Part shown: one piece after another, positions 53,520 to 63,469 of the stretch
Numbering within the stretch: the stretch's first letter is position 1
Layout: every line of letters begins with the position of its first letter
Assembly: GCA_032716605.1 (NCBI GenBank)
Contig: CM064492.1
Span: 49,327,406 to 49,391,405, forward strand
DNA: 64,000 nucleotides
Source of the DNA: Paralithodes platypus
Taxonomy: Eukaryota > Arthropoda > Malacostraca > Decapoda > Lithodidae
Direction of reading: 5' to 3'
The notes under the pieces: model-generated
Database searches by the model: none
What the model was told of the DNA's origin: nothing
What the model saw: only the letters and a program-made list of their open reading frames with translations
Position numbers and translations under genes: made by a program

Positions 53520-54296
53520 AGTAATGTCCGTGGCAGGACTAGGAAGTTAGTAGGGGACATATGGGTTAGTAACTGAGGGGAGGATAAAATAAAGTTATTC
53601 ATTTACAAACGCAGTCAGTCGAGGGTTTGATGCGAGATATTTGTCTATGCGGAGTTTAAATGAATCAACGGTGCTGCAGTCTATAACGTCTCGGGGAAGC
53701 CCATTCCACAAGTTGACAACTCGATTGAAGTAGAAATTCTTAGATTCGTGTGAGTTAAAAGATTTACCAATAATTTTGCAACCGTTTCCCCGCGTGTAAT
53801 TAGATTGGTCGATAGTGAAGTACTTACTACAGTTCATATTGTCGATGCCTTTGATGATTTTGAACACTTGAATTAAGTCGCCTCTTAATCTGCGCTGGGT
53901 TAAAGGAAATAGATTTAATTCTCTAAGACGCTCTTCGTATGGTTTGTTCTTTAGGCTAGGTATCATTTTGGTAACTCTACGTTGAACTCGTTTTAGCTTG
54001 TTTATGTCTTTTTGGTAATAAGGGCACCAGCATTGAACGCAGTATTCCAGAAGAGGGCGGACTAAGGAATTGTAAAAGGGTTAGGATACCATCTTTGGAT
54101 TTATGCTCAAATGACCTGCCTATAAAGCCAATTATTTTGTTTGCCTTCTTAACAACTTCTGAACATTGTTGACTCGGTTTTAGGTTACTCGATATAGTTA
54201 CTCCCAGATCGGTTTCTCTGTTTACATTCTTAAGCTGAGTGCCATTCATTGAATAGTTTGCTTTCTCATTTAGGTATCCGATATGTAGTACTTTAC

Positions 54297-54634
54297 TAAT
54301 AGTCCATCAGGCACCTGGCCCGGGGAGACGATTAATATGAAGGGTGTGCCGGGAAGTGTGGTGGGAGGGCTTGTGGCTTTGGCTCCGCTGCATGTCTGCC
54401 TGCCGAGATCGGAACCTCTCCGGGTGGTCAGGGGCCGGGGGAGTGCTGGAGCGACCTTGGTAACCCTGGTCTCTGGGTCTTCTCCTGGGTGACCTGGATG
54501 TGTCAGAGTTTGTGTTTTTTATCTGCGTTTATTTTTTGTTTTATGTTGTTTTTGTGTTTTCCCTGTTCTTGCTCTGTCTTGAGTCGGCTACCCCCAAAAT
54601 GGGGATTGGGCCTGAGCATATAGATAGATAGATA
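54297..54634 (-). mobile_element. Short retroposon-like insert with (GATA) tail and target duplication
   Basis: The CR1 sequence 'tagtactttac' occurs on both sides (about 54287-54296 and 54635-54645), an ~11-bp duplication. The insert is GC-rich at first ('cacctggcccggggagacga', 'tggtcaggggccggggga') and ends 'ccccaaaatggggattggg' + 'cctgagcata' + (tagatagatag). Long duplication plus a simple-repeat tail is the signature of a SINE or 5'-truncated LINE, here in plus orientation by its tail. Family not recognised. The strand of the tail is plus, the host CR1 is minus. Confidence 0.7.
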
Positions 54635-55144
54635 GTACTTTACATTTATCCGCATTGAAACTCTTTTGCCAAATTTGGGCCCAATGTGACAATTTATCTA
54701 GATTGTGTTGCATATCGTCAACTTAATCTTTTGACAGTACGCTATTTGCAATTTTTGTATAGTCAGCAAATTTTGAGATTGTACAGGTGAGACCCTCATC
54801 TATGTCGTTGATGTAAATTAGAAAGAGAATTGGTCCTAGTACCGATCCCTGGGGTACCCCGCTACTTACATTGGTCCATTTAGATGCCTTACCGTTTATG
54901 ACTACTCTTTGCTTTCTGTCGCTGAGCCAAGTTTCTATCCATTTCAACACACCGTCTTGTATTCCATGCGCTTTTAGTTTTAGCAGTAAACTTTTGTGGG
55001 GAACTTTGTGAAAGGCCTTTTGAAAATCAAGGTATATAATATCTACAGCTTTACTCTCATCGTAGAGGTTGAGGATATCGTGGAAGAAGTCTAAGAGGTT
55101 TGTTAAACAGGAACGTTTTTTTACGAAAGCCTTGTTGAATATCT

Positions 55145-55631
55145 TTAACCCCTAACTATCGGCGCGCAACATAAGTCGAGTATAATAAATCTGGACTATC
55201 TGGCGGCGCTCGACATAGGTCGTGTGACAATTTCAGCACGTAATGTTGCTGAGAGAGAGAGACAAGTGGTGGCAGGAGAGTAGCGAGCGTATGACTGCTC
55301 CAGACCACCGCGGCGAACCTACTGACACGAATCCCACCTCCTCCCTCCCTCTCTCACTCGCTACATACTGAATTGTATGGGGAAAGTGCCGAATTACATG
55401 CTTTTTGCACTCGCGTTGCGCGGTTGTTGCCAGAAAACTAGCCATCATAAAAGGATCGTTATGGTGTCATTGGAAAGCTCTGTGTATGCCCTTTCAGGGA
55501 TAGATACTTGTTTTACGCTCTGGGTCTTATTTAGGCATGAAAATGATCACGTAAACAGCCCTATTTTGGCTAAAAACACCCCGCTGGGCGGTACATATAA
55601 ATAAACCGCTAGCCCGCTAATCTAGTGTTAA
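55145..55631 (+). mobile_element. T1-family TTAA MITE inside CR1-C
   Basis: TTAA 55145-55148 + 'cccctaactatcggcgcgca'; ends 'tctagtgttaa' (TTAA 55628-55631). CR1-A has the empty site 'atctttaagtatgttatttt' with a single TTAA, so the duplication is exactly TTAA. Confidence 0.92.
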
Positions 55632-57419
55632 GTATGTTATTTTCCTCTAAGTGATTTACGAGTCTGTCTCGTATGACCGTTTCTAGCATTTTACATACAA
55701 CTGAGGTAAGCTAATTGGACGATAGTTACTGGGTAGGGATTTGCTGCATTTTTTGAATATCGGTGTTACGTTGGCTATCTGCCACTGATCAGGCATAGTT
55801 CCAGACTGCAAGAATTTATTGAATAGTAATGTCAGTGGTTTGGAGGGCTCATCCTTAGCTTCCTTTAGAACTCTAGGTGAGATTGTATCAGGTCCAGGCG
55901 TTTTATTTACCTTGAGTTTATCTAAACAATTCAATACTTCTCTCTCTGTAACGGTTATATTGCTTAGAACATCTGAATTATCAATCTGAATCGGCGATGG
56001 TGTAGGGATATCACTGAGGTCTTCTGTTGTAAAAACTGATGCAAAGAAGGTATTGAGGGCATTATTCATTTGTACTTCGTCTTTGGTGTATTCTCCATTT
56101 TCATCGACTAACGGTCCAACAGTTGAAGTAACTACTTTTTTCTTTCTGATATAACTATAGAATTCTTTCGGGTTTGTTTTACTTTGATTCGCAATATGTA
56201 ACTCTAGGGTCTTTTTACTTTGCTTAATTAACTTTTTGGCTTTGCGTCGTAGCTCTACAAATTTCACCCGTTCTTCGTCATTTTGTGAGGATTTTAATCT
56301 ATCATTAGCAAATTTTTTAGCAAGCAGGCAGTTTGAAAAATCTTTATTCCACCATTTGGGCTTATTATTATGGCCTGGACGCCGTATTTTCGATGGTATG
56401 CAGTCTTGCACTGCTTTTAGGTAGGTGGTTTCGAATAACTTCCAAGATGTATTTATGTCAAGATGTATTTATGTCGTTATTGTTAATTAAAAAGCTCCAG
56501 TCAGTTTCATTAAACATAGCTCTAAGTTTATGAAAGTTTGCTTTCTTGAAATTAGGGACTTTTTCGATGCTACTATTTGGTTCGTTACTAGTAAAGTTTA
56601 AAGTGAAAGTTATTGTACGATGGTCGCTGTTACTGAATTCATCACCAACATTCAAATTCTCTATTAATTCTTCTTTTGTTGCAAGTACAATGTCAAGAAC
56701 GTTATTACCACGAGTCGGTGTTCAAACAAATTGATAAAGCGAACTCTCTTGCAAGTTCGTATACAAGTCATGCCCGGAGTGTGAAGTAAGAGTATCGCCC
56801 CACTTGGTCACAGGTAAATTAAAGTCGCCAAAAAATACGGTATCTTGTGAGTTACTTATATCTGCAATTTGTTCATAAATTTCTCGGTCAGTTTGCACTG
56901 ATTGAGCTGGAGGTCTGTATATTAATGCAAGTATTATTTTTGTACCTTTATTATTCTTTATTAGCACAAAAGATGTGTCGACGTTCACAATTTGAGGTTT
57001 TGACAAGAGGGTTGGGTTAAGACTTTCTTTGATATAAAATAAAACGCCACCTCCATTTTTATTTATTCGGCTTTTCTCAAACATTACATAACCGGGAAGT
57101 GAATACTCTGCTAAAAAGTCTCTATCTACTGTATTGAGCCAAGTTTCTGTTATACCAATCACATCATAATTTTCAGTAAACACTAGTTCCTATAAATCTG
57201 AAAATTTATTGCGTATGCTACGAGCGTTTGCATAGAAAACCTTTAAAGTTGCAGTTTTAGAACTCCCAGAACGTTCTTTAATAAAATTTTTGGTTCTGGT
57301 CGGATCTACATTTACATTCATGGCTGACATCGGTCCTCGGTCGTTATCCCTGGCGGTTTTGAATTTGGGTCGTGTTGGTGGAGCTTTATCCAAATTCACG
57401 GTTCTTGACAGATTAGCAT

Positions 57420-58346
57420 TTAATTCCTTCGCAGGTTGCCGCCCTCGCTGTCTTCGGTCCTCCTTCCTGGTTGTCCTGTGCGGAGTAGATTTCTTCTCCG
57501 AAAATCCTTCACCGCATCGTTGAGAAGACGCCCAAAACGTGCTGCTCCCACCTGGTTCAGATGAACTCCATCGTTCGAAAACAAATAGTCATCGTAGTAG
57601 AAATTGTCCCAGGTGTCGACGAATCCCACGTTTTCCTTCCTGCAGAGGTTTGCTAGACAACGATTTGTGCTGGTGGCTATGTTGTAAAATCGGCTCTCTA
57701 CACCAAGCCGGGGGATGATTCCTGAGACGATGATCCTTGATGACTTCTCCTTAAACGACTTGATCAGCTGCTGGTACTTTAAAATCAAATTTTCCGACCG
57801 GGTTCGCTGTACATCGTTGGATCCAACGTGGATGACTTACATTGTATTAGCAGGGGCCAGCTGAGATACTTCGTCAACTGCAGCAACTACGTCATCCACA
57901 CCACCACCAGGGATACAAAAACGCTTCCTGGTCTTAGGTGCTCTGGCACAAAACTCTGTGAGCTGACCACGTATCATCGAGTCTCCCTCGACCCGGACTT
58001 CTTCTATTTCAGCTTCGTCATCTGAGTCTGCGAGTATCTGGAAGCGGTTTTGACACTCGGTAATCGGTATGGGTTTCCTGGTCTTGGGGCAAACGTTGTT
58101 CCTCACGACACGGAAGTTGTCTTGAGGGGGAAGAGAGTTACTATTTGTTTCTTGAGTATCGGAACCATCAGATGAAATGGCTACTGCAGGCGTTGAATTG
58201 TTGGCAGTTGACGTTTGGGCGTTGGTGGCTGCTGGAGTTGCGGTGACAATTGAAGTTTGTGGTACCCCAACGTTGAGTGTTACAAACTCAGAGTGAGTGA
58301 GAGAGAGAGAGTAAGAGTAAGAGAATGAGAGTGAATTACAAAGCAT
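57420..58346 (-). pseudogene. CR1-C ORF1: SGNH-hydrolase (esterase-like) protein
   Basis: Frame from 58346 (MLCNSLSFSYSYSLSLTHSE, a low-complexity N-terminus) through a Thr/Ala/Ser-rich linker, 'CQNRFQILADSDDEAEIEE', then the esterase blocks 'GDSMIRGQLTEFCARAP', 'CIPGGGVDDVVAAVDE', a TAA stop at 57837-57839 (Tyr in copy B, TYVIHVG), 'VIHVGSNDVQ' beyond it, and 'SNDGVHLNQVGAARFG'. The rest ends at 57420, about 20 bases before the start region of ORF2. One nonsense mutation apart, the frame is intact. This is the more complete of the two ORF1 copies in the window (copy B lacks the N-terminus). Confidence 0.88.
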
Positions 58347-58350
58347 ACTT

Positions 58351-58654
58351 AGTATCTCAAAACCTTTCAGTTCATTCTTTGACCATACACTTAGCGGAAA
58401 GAAATATTACGAAGAGCACTGCACTCATTACAGTGTGCAAAACACTATGCACTGTACTCTACTCTTGAACTGCTCTACTGAAGAACTATTTACAACTTCT
58501 GAGGGAAGTGTGTTGCAGGTAAAACATATTCTATAATGGTATTAATAACAACAATAACAACAACAAAAAATAACCAGCAGATGGGCGTACCGTTGAGGAT
58601 GGGCGGGCCAATAAACAGACAAGAGGGCGGGCAAAGGTCATCAGCCCGGGAATG
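58351..58654. other. Intergenic stretch, no gene seen
   Basis: Non-repetitive except short (AAC)n near 58546-58570. No supported feature. Confidence 0.5.
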
Positions 58655-58659
58655 AGGTG

Positions 58660-59258
58660 TCACTCCCAAGGGTCTGTCTGTCTGTCTATCTGTCCGTCCC
58701 TCTGTATGTCCCTCTGTCTGTCAGTCTGTCTCTCTGTATGTATGTCTGTCTATCCCTCTGTCTATCTGTCTGTCCCTCTGTCTATCTGTCTGTCCCTCTG
58801 TGTGTCTGTCTGTCCCTCTATCTGTATGTCTGTCTGTCCTTCTGTCTATCTATCTGTCCGTCCCTCTGTATGTCTGTCTGTCTCTCTGTCTATCTGCCTA
58901 TCCCTCTGTGTGTCTGTCTGTCCCTCTATCTGTAGGTCTGTCTGTCTGTCTGTCTATCCTTCTGTCTGTCCCTCTGTCTGTCTGTCCTTCTGTATGTTTG
59001 TCTGTCCCTCTGTTTGTCTGTCCCTCTGTTTGTCTGTCTGTCCCTCTTTCTGTCTGTATGTCCCTCTATCTGTCCTTCTGTATGTCTGTCTGTCCCTCTG
59101 TTTTTCTGTTCCTCTGTATGTCTGTTCCTCTGTCTGTCTATCCCTCTGTCTGTCTGTCCCTCTGTCTGTCTATCCCTCTGTCTGTCTATCCCTCTGTCTG
59201 TCTGTCTATCCCTCATGCTGTTTGTCCCTCTGTCTCTCTGCCTGTTTGTCCCTCTGTA

Positions 59259-59291
<33 letters not shown>

Positions 59292-59410
59292 GGTTGTCCC
59301 TCTGTCCCTCTGTCTGTCTGTCCCTCTGTCTATCCCTCATTCTGTTTGTCTCCCTGTCCCTCTGGCTCTCTGTCTATCTGTCCCTCTGTTAGTCTGTCCT
59401 CTGTCTTATT
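58660..59410. repeat. (CTGT)n/(CCCTCTGT)n satellite
   Basis: About 750 bp of CTGT steps punctuated by CCCT, roughly 'ctgtctgtccctctgtctat', unit 8-16 bp in multiples of 4. Frames of 90-246 codons over it read only LSVCLSVCPSV-type repeats and are not genes. Confidence 0.95.
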
Positions 59411-59584
59411 TACTCTGCCTCTAAAACTAATACCCCAAAATAAGAGCTACGGTACACTCGGATGCCATAGTCTAGATCTAGCCCACTCATAACAATTCGA
59501 GCCCACCTTTTGTTTTTCTCTAGGCAATACAACACAATACCACATTATTTACACAGCATGTGTTCAAATCTATATGTATTGATA

Positions 59585-59808
59585 GTAACCCCTGGCGAGG
59601 ATTATAACGCGTTTGTGGCAGTTTATGTTGGCTATCATTGGACGATTTTATATACAGTAGATTCGGAAGGATGTATGAACGTCAGAGGGTTAATTGTGGC
59701 AGCCTTTACTCTTTTACTCCACACAGATTCTTCCTTAGCTGTATCTAATCGTTTAATGGTAGCCAGAATAAACTGTCAAAACGCATCATGAACTTCAAGG
59801 GTTTAATG
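59585..59808. mobile_element. T3-family MITE, palindromic
   Basis: 'taacccctggcgaggattat' at left and, reversed, 'taaacccttgaagttcatga' at right. The two halves mirror each other ('tggctatcattggacgattt' / reverse of 'taatggtagccagaataaac'). Confidence 0.65.
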
Positions 59809-59835
59809 ATATAAAGTATTGAAGCCGAGTCTGCG

Positions 59836-60030
59836 TCTCTCTCTCTCTCTCTCTCTGTTTGTCTGTGTTTGTCACTCTCTCTCTCTCTCTGTTTGTCTGT
59901 CACTCTCTCACTCACTCTCTCTGTGTTTGTCACTCTCTACTCTCTCTCTCTCTCTCTGTCTGTCTGTCTGTGTCTCTCTCTCTCTCTCCCTCTCTCTCTC
60001 ACACACACAAACACTCTCTCACTCTCTGTT
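59836..60030. repeat. (CT)n/(CTGT)n low-complexity tract
   Basis: CTCTCT with interspersed GTTTGTCTGT and CACTCTCT, then (CA)n. The open frames here are low-complexity. Confidence 0.9.
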
Positions 60031-60159
60031 TTTTCCTCTTCTCCAGTTGCACGTCCATTATCTCCTCTTGGTAAAACCTATAGTGTTGCAGTGTCTACAT
60101 TCAATATTTTTGGCCTCCATAGTTTTACCCTTTCTGTGGCTCGAACTCTGTGCAACTTC

Positions 60160-60740
60160 ATGCTTTCTCATACTTTTATACAACATAGTATACGGAATAT
60201 TTTTAGTTTGATTTATCTTGGTTTGTATCCATGGGTTCTCATATTTTTATGCACAATGCTCTATGAATTATTTTTAGTTTTATTTCTTTTAGCTTTGTTA
60301 GTATTTTCCCTTACTTTTGTGGACAATAGGAGGAGGTAAATTTTTAGCTTGATTTCTTATAGCGTTTATTCATGTTTTATCTTACTGTTATGCAAAATAA
60401 TAAACGGTTTATTTTTTAGTTTGATTGCTCTTGGCTTTTATTGATGATTTCTCATACTTTTATGCAACATATTATATGGTTAACTTTAAGTTTGATTTTT
60501 GTGTTCAGCTTTTAATAATGTTTTTATTACTTTTATGCATAACAGTATATGGTTTAGTTTTGGTTAGATTTCCTTTAAATCTTAATATTTTCTCTTGTAT
60601 ACAACATAGTAAACGGTATATTTTTTAGTTTAATTTCTTTTAGATATTATTTATATTTTCTCTTATTTGTATACAACATAATATACGGTTTATTTGTATT
60701 TGCATATATTTTAGCTTTCATTAGTGTATTGTCATGCTTT
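60160..60740. repeat. Degenerate AT-rich tandem array, unit about 70-80 bp
   Basis: Seven or eight diverged copies of a unit that reads roughly 'cttttatgcaacatagtata' + 'cggtttattttttagtttga' + 'tttcttttagctttattgat' + 'gttttctcata'. 'acaacatagta(t/a)acggtat' or its variants recur near 60180, 60395, 60465, 60540, 60600 and 60675. Confidence 0.75.
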
Positions 60741-60947
60741 CAACTATTTGTGTTATCATAAATGCATATTAACTGCGACGTTGATGACCATATTATCGTT
60801 ACATTTATATCATTGATACATTAAATTATTTTCCCCTCAGGTTTAATATCCGTTTAACTTCATTGACATCCTGTTAGTCTGTCTGTCAGTTTGTATAAAT
60901 GGATGTTTGTGTTTTTCTGACTACTATTATATATATATATATATTCT

Positions 60948-61435
60948 TTAACCCTTAACTATCGGCGCGCAACATAAGTCGAGTATAATAAATCTGGACT
61001 ATCTGGCGGCGCTCGACATAGGTCGTGTGGCAATTTCAGCACATAATGTTGCTGAGAGAGAGAGACAAGTGGTGGCAGGAGAGTAGCGAGCGTATGACTG
61101 CTCCAGACCACCGCGGCGAACCTACTGACACGAATCCCACCTCCTCCCTCCCTCTCTCACTCGCTATATACGGAATTGTATGGGGAAAGTGCCTAATTAC
61201 ATGCTTTTTGCACTCGCGTTGCACGGTTGTTGCAAGAAAACTAGCCATCATAAAAGGATCGTTATGGTGTCATTGGAAAGCTCTGTTTATGCCCTTTCAG
61301 GGATAGATACTTGTTTTACGCTCTGGGTCTTATTTAGGCATGAAAATGATCACGTAAACAGCCCTATTTTGGCTAAAAACACCCCGCTGGGCGGTACATA
61401 TAAATAAACCGCCTAGCCCGCTAAAAAGGTGTTAA
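60948..61435 (+). mobile_element. T1-family TTAA MITE
   Basis: TTAA 60948-60951 + 'cccttaactatcggcgcgca'; ends 'cccgctaaaaaggtgttaa' (TTAA 61432-61435). Near-identical to 55145-55631. Confidence 0.88.
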
Positions 61436-61589
61436 TACATACGAGGTTGAAAGAAATGGCAATTTCTGCGTTGGAAATATTATTATTCAAAGTTTCCAGG
61501 TCTCTGATGAGTTTTCGCTGGGTGGCAGGAAGTAGATGAATGAGATTAGCAAAATTCATGGTGGTACAGGGTTACATTAATGTACACGG
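61436..61589. other. Short unassigned stretch
   Basis: No repeat family or gene recognised. Confidence 0.4.
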
Positions 61590-61708
61590 TCTAACGCCAA
61601 GCAAAAAACAGAGGCAACCGAGGACCACCAGCGATAAGGACCGAAGACAGCGAGGACTGAGGACAGCCATGAACATAAATGTAGATCCGACAAGAACCAA
61701 AAATATTA

Positions 61709-62135
61709 TTAACCCTTGTCTAGTGGGATGTTTTGGGCTCATTTGGGCATATTCAGGCCCTCCTGCATGATAAATCAAGCATCTGCATGAAAAAAACATT
61801 TAGCAAAAAACTAGGCACTAAAAGCTTCAAAATGAGACCAGAACGAGCTACGTAGCACTCGTGGTTCTCTTGCAGTGATGCCACGAACATGGGAGTTTAG
61901 CATATATCGGTATATTTTTCCCAGCTATGCTCACTACTGGCTACACTGCCGGCCTCTCGAGAACACAGGGAACATGAGTTAATGGGCGGCGGTAAGCCCT
62001 GGGAGTCGGCTGTCTGGCCCGCTGTGCTCCCGGCCATTTGCACTCTATTTTAACCCTTTAAAAGCCTTAATAATGCTCCTAACTTGCTGCAAATTGGTGC
62101 ACGACTGAAGTCGAGCGCCGCCAATAAGGGGTTAA
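61709..62135 (-). mobile_element. T1-related TTAA MITE inside CR1-D
   Basis: TTAACCCTTGTCTAGTGGG at left; reversed right end TTAACCCCTTATTGGCGGCG. The right end matches T1 ends ('cgactgaagtcgagcgccg'). CR1-C has the empty site 'attttattaaagaacgttc'. 427 bp, non-coding, internally unlike other T1 copies. Confidence 0.8.
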
Positions 62136-62145
62136 AGAGTGTTCC

Positions 62146-62398
62146 GTGAGTTCCAATATAACAAATTTAAAGGATTTCTATGCAAACGCTCGTAGCATAC
62201 GCAATAAATTTTCAGATTTAGAGGAGCTAGTGTTTACAGAAAATTATGATGTGATTGGCATAACAGAATCTTGGCTCAATACAGAAGATAGAGACTTTTT
62301 AGCAGAATATTCACTTCCCGGTTATGTAATGTTTGAGAAAAGCCGAATAAATAGAAATCGAGGTGGCGTTTTACTTTATATCAAAGAAAGTCTTAAGG
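62146..62398 (+). pseudogene. CR1-D ORF2, endonuclease N-terminal part
   Basis: 'FYANARSIRNKFSDLEELVF', 'YDVIGITESWLNTEDRDFLA', 'EYSLPGYVMFEKSRINRN', 'GGVLLYIKESL'. The sequence stays in one frame until 62398, where the island begins. The Glu of ITESW is the expected catalytic Glu of the AP-endonuclease fold. Confidence 0.88.
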
Positions 62399-63469
62399 CC
62401 GCGTCATAAAGAGGTCGCAGCGACCCGGTTACTTGGCCGCGTCATACAGAGGTCGCAGCGACCCGACAGTAACCTGAAGGCAATGACTTGCACTTTTCAC
62501 CCGAAGTCCCCGAATGAGACTCGTACCCCGACTATGACTAGAAAGCATTTCGAATGCTACCCGAGGGACTCTAATTCGGCCCGAATACGAGCCGATGTTA
62601 TCCCGTATATTACTCTAAACTAACCAGAAGTTGAACTGAATTGAATCGACCACGAGTTGAAAGGTAATCGACGGTGACCCGAGTAGCCGATACCAACCCG
62701 AGTTAAAACCGAATTACACCCGAAGTAACCCGACTTAAAACCGAATGAAAACCGAACCCCACCCGAAGTCAGGAACCCAACCGGAATTAAACCAGAATGT
62801 AAGTCGAACGTGACTAGAATAAGTTGCTTCAACTGCCCACAGGAATGCTTCACGTGGTTCCGCCCATCGGCTCGCGTTCGGGTTTGATTCGACTTGGCTT
62901 CGACTAGCCTTCGACTTATATTCTAGTCATTCGGATCACGATAGAGTAATCATCGAGTCTAATTAGGAATGTCGGGCATGCATCGAGTCATTTTCTAGTA
63001 GTATTCGGGTATCCATCCAGTCATCATCCTGAAATTCGGGTCAGCATCGAGTAACAGTGGACTTTCGAACAAGTTTATGTAGGAATTTTCCACTGAGCAT
63101 CGAGTCTAATTCGGGTTATGGTCTACATCATCGGGTCTAAGTCGACTTAGGTTCGATCAATTCTGGTATTAATCGGGTTAAATTTTTTGACTCGAAAGTG
63201 ACCCGAATAGGTCGAATGCGATCAGAATATGGTAGAATGTAAGCCGAATACGACTCAAATGTAAATCGAAGGTGACTCGAGGATTTTGTAACGTTTTTTT
63301 GACCCGAACGCACTCGAGGATTTCCCAAAAGTTAACGCATACACTAACTTTTGGCCGACTCACCCGAACATTCGGGTGATGACCAGAGCATGACTAGAAC
63401 GACTCGGACTTACCCGAATCATACCCGATGTCGCCCGATTATCGGGCCGAATACACCCGAACCGCAAAA
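62399..63469. repeat. CCCGAA/TTCGGG motif-saturated island inserted in CR1-D
   Basis: Starts with two tandem ~46-bp copies of 'ggccgcgtcata(a/c)agaggt' + 'cgcagcgacccg'. The rest consists of degenerate ~10-bp words 'a(c)cccgaat', 'gactcg', 'gactaga', spaced irregularly. Words read CCCGAA from about 62500 to 62830, TTCGGG from about 62880 to 63170, and CCCGAA again to 63469. The CR1 sequence is resumed with about 25 bp of it missing. No open frame of note and no family I recognise. Confidence 0.6.

Larger units (their letters stand above)
53595..57399 (-). pseudogene. CR1-C ORF2 remnant: endonuclease + reverse transcriptase
   Basis: Start region at about 57399 ('MNLDKAPPTRPKFKTARDND', 'FYANARSIRNKFSDL'). 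A TAG (Glu codon in copy D) at about 57190 and a TGA (Arg codon in copy D) at about 56719 break it. Endonuclease motifs: 'VIGITETWLN', 'NKNGGGVLFYIKES', 'ALIYRPPAQSV', 'FFGDFNLPVTKWGD', 'NSDHRTITFTL'. A small duplication ('aagatgtatttatgtc') lies at 56449-56475. RT: 'YIRKKKVVTST', 'NKTPGPDTISPRVLKE', '[12 protein letters not shown]', 'SKFADYTK', where the second catalytic Asp of FADD is changed to Tyr. Two foreign insertions split the RT. Confidence 0.9.
53520..58350 (-). mobile_element. CR1-type LINE copy C (longest; twice interrupted)
   Basis: From low to high coordinate: a 3' UTR fragment (53520-53594, tail missing), RT, endonuclease (56458-57183), ORF2 start (about 57399), ORF1 (57420-58346). 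Interrupted at 54297-54634 by a short element with an ~11-bp target duplication, and at 55145-55631 by a T1 MITE. Only a 5' UTR seems missing; beyond 58350 the sequence is not recognisably CR1. Confidence 0.9.

Noticed and set aside
58652..59492. Plus-strand frames of 230-246 codons, Cys/Leu/Ser-rich
   Set aside because: Translation of the CTGT repeat; cysteine richness is a codon effect, not a secreted Cys-rich peptide.
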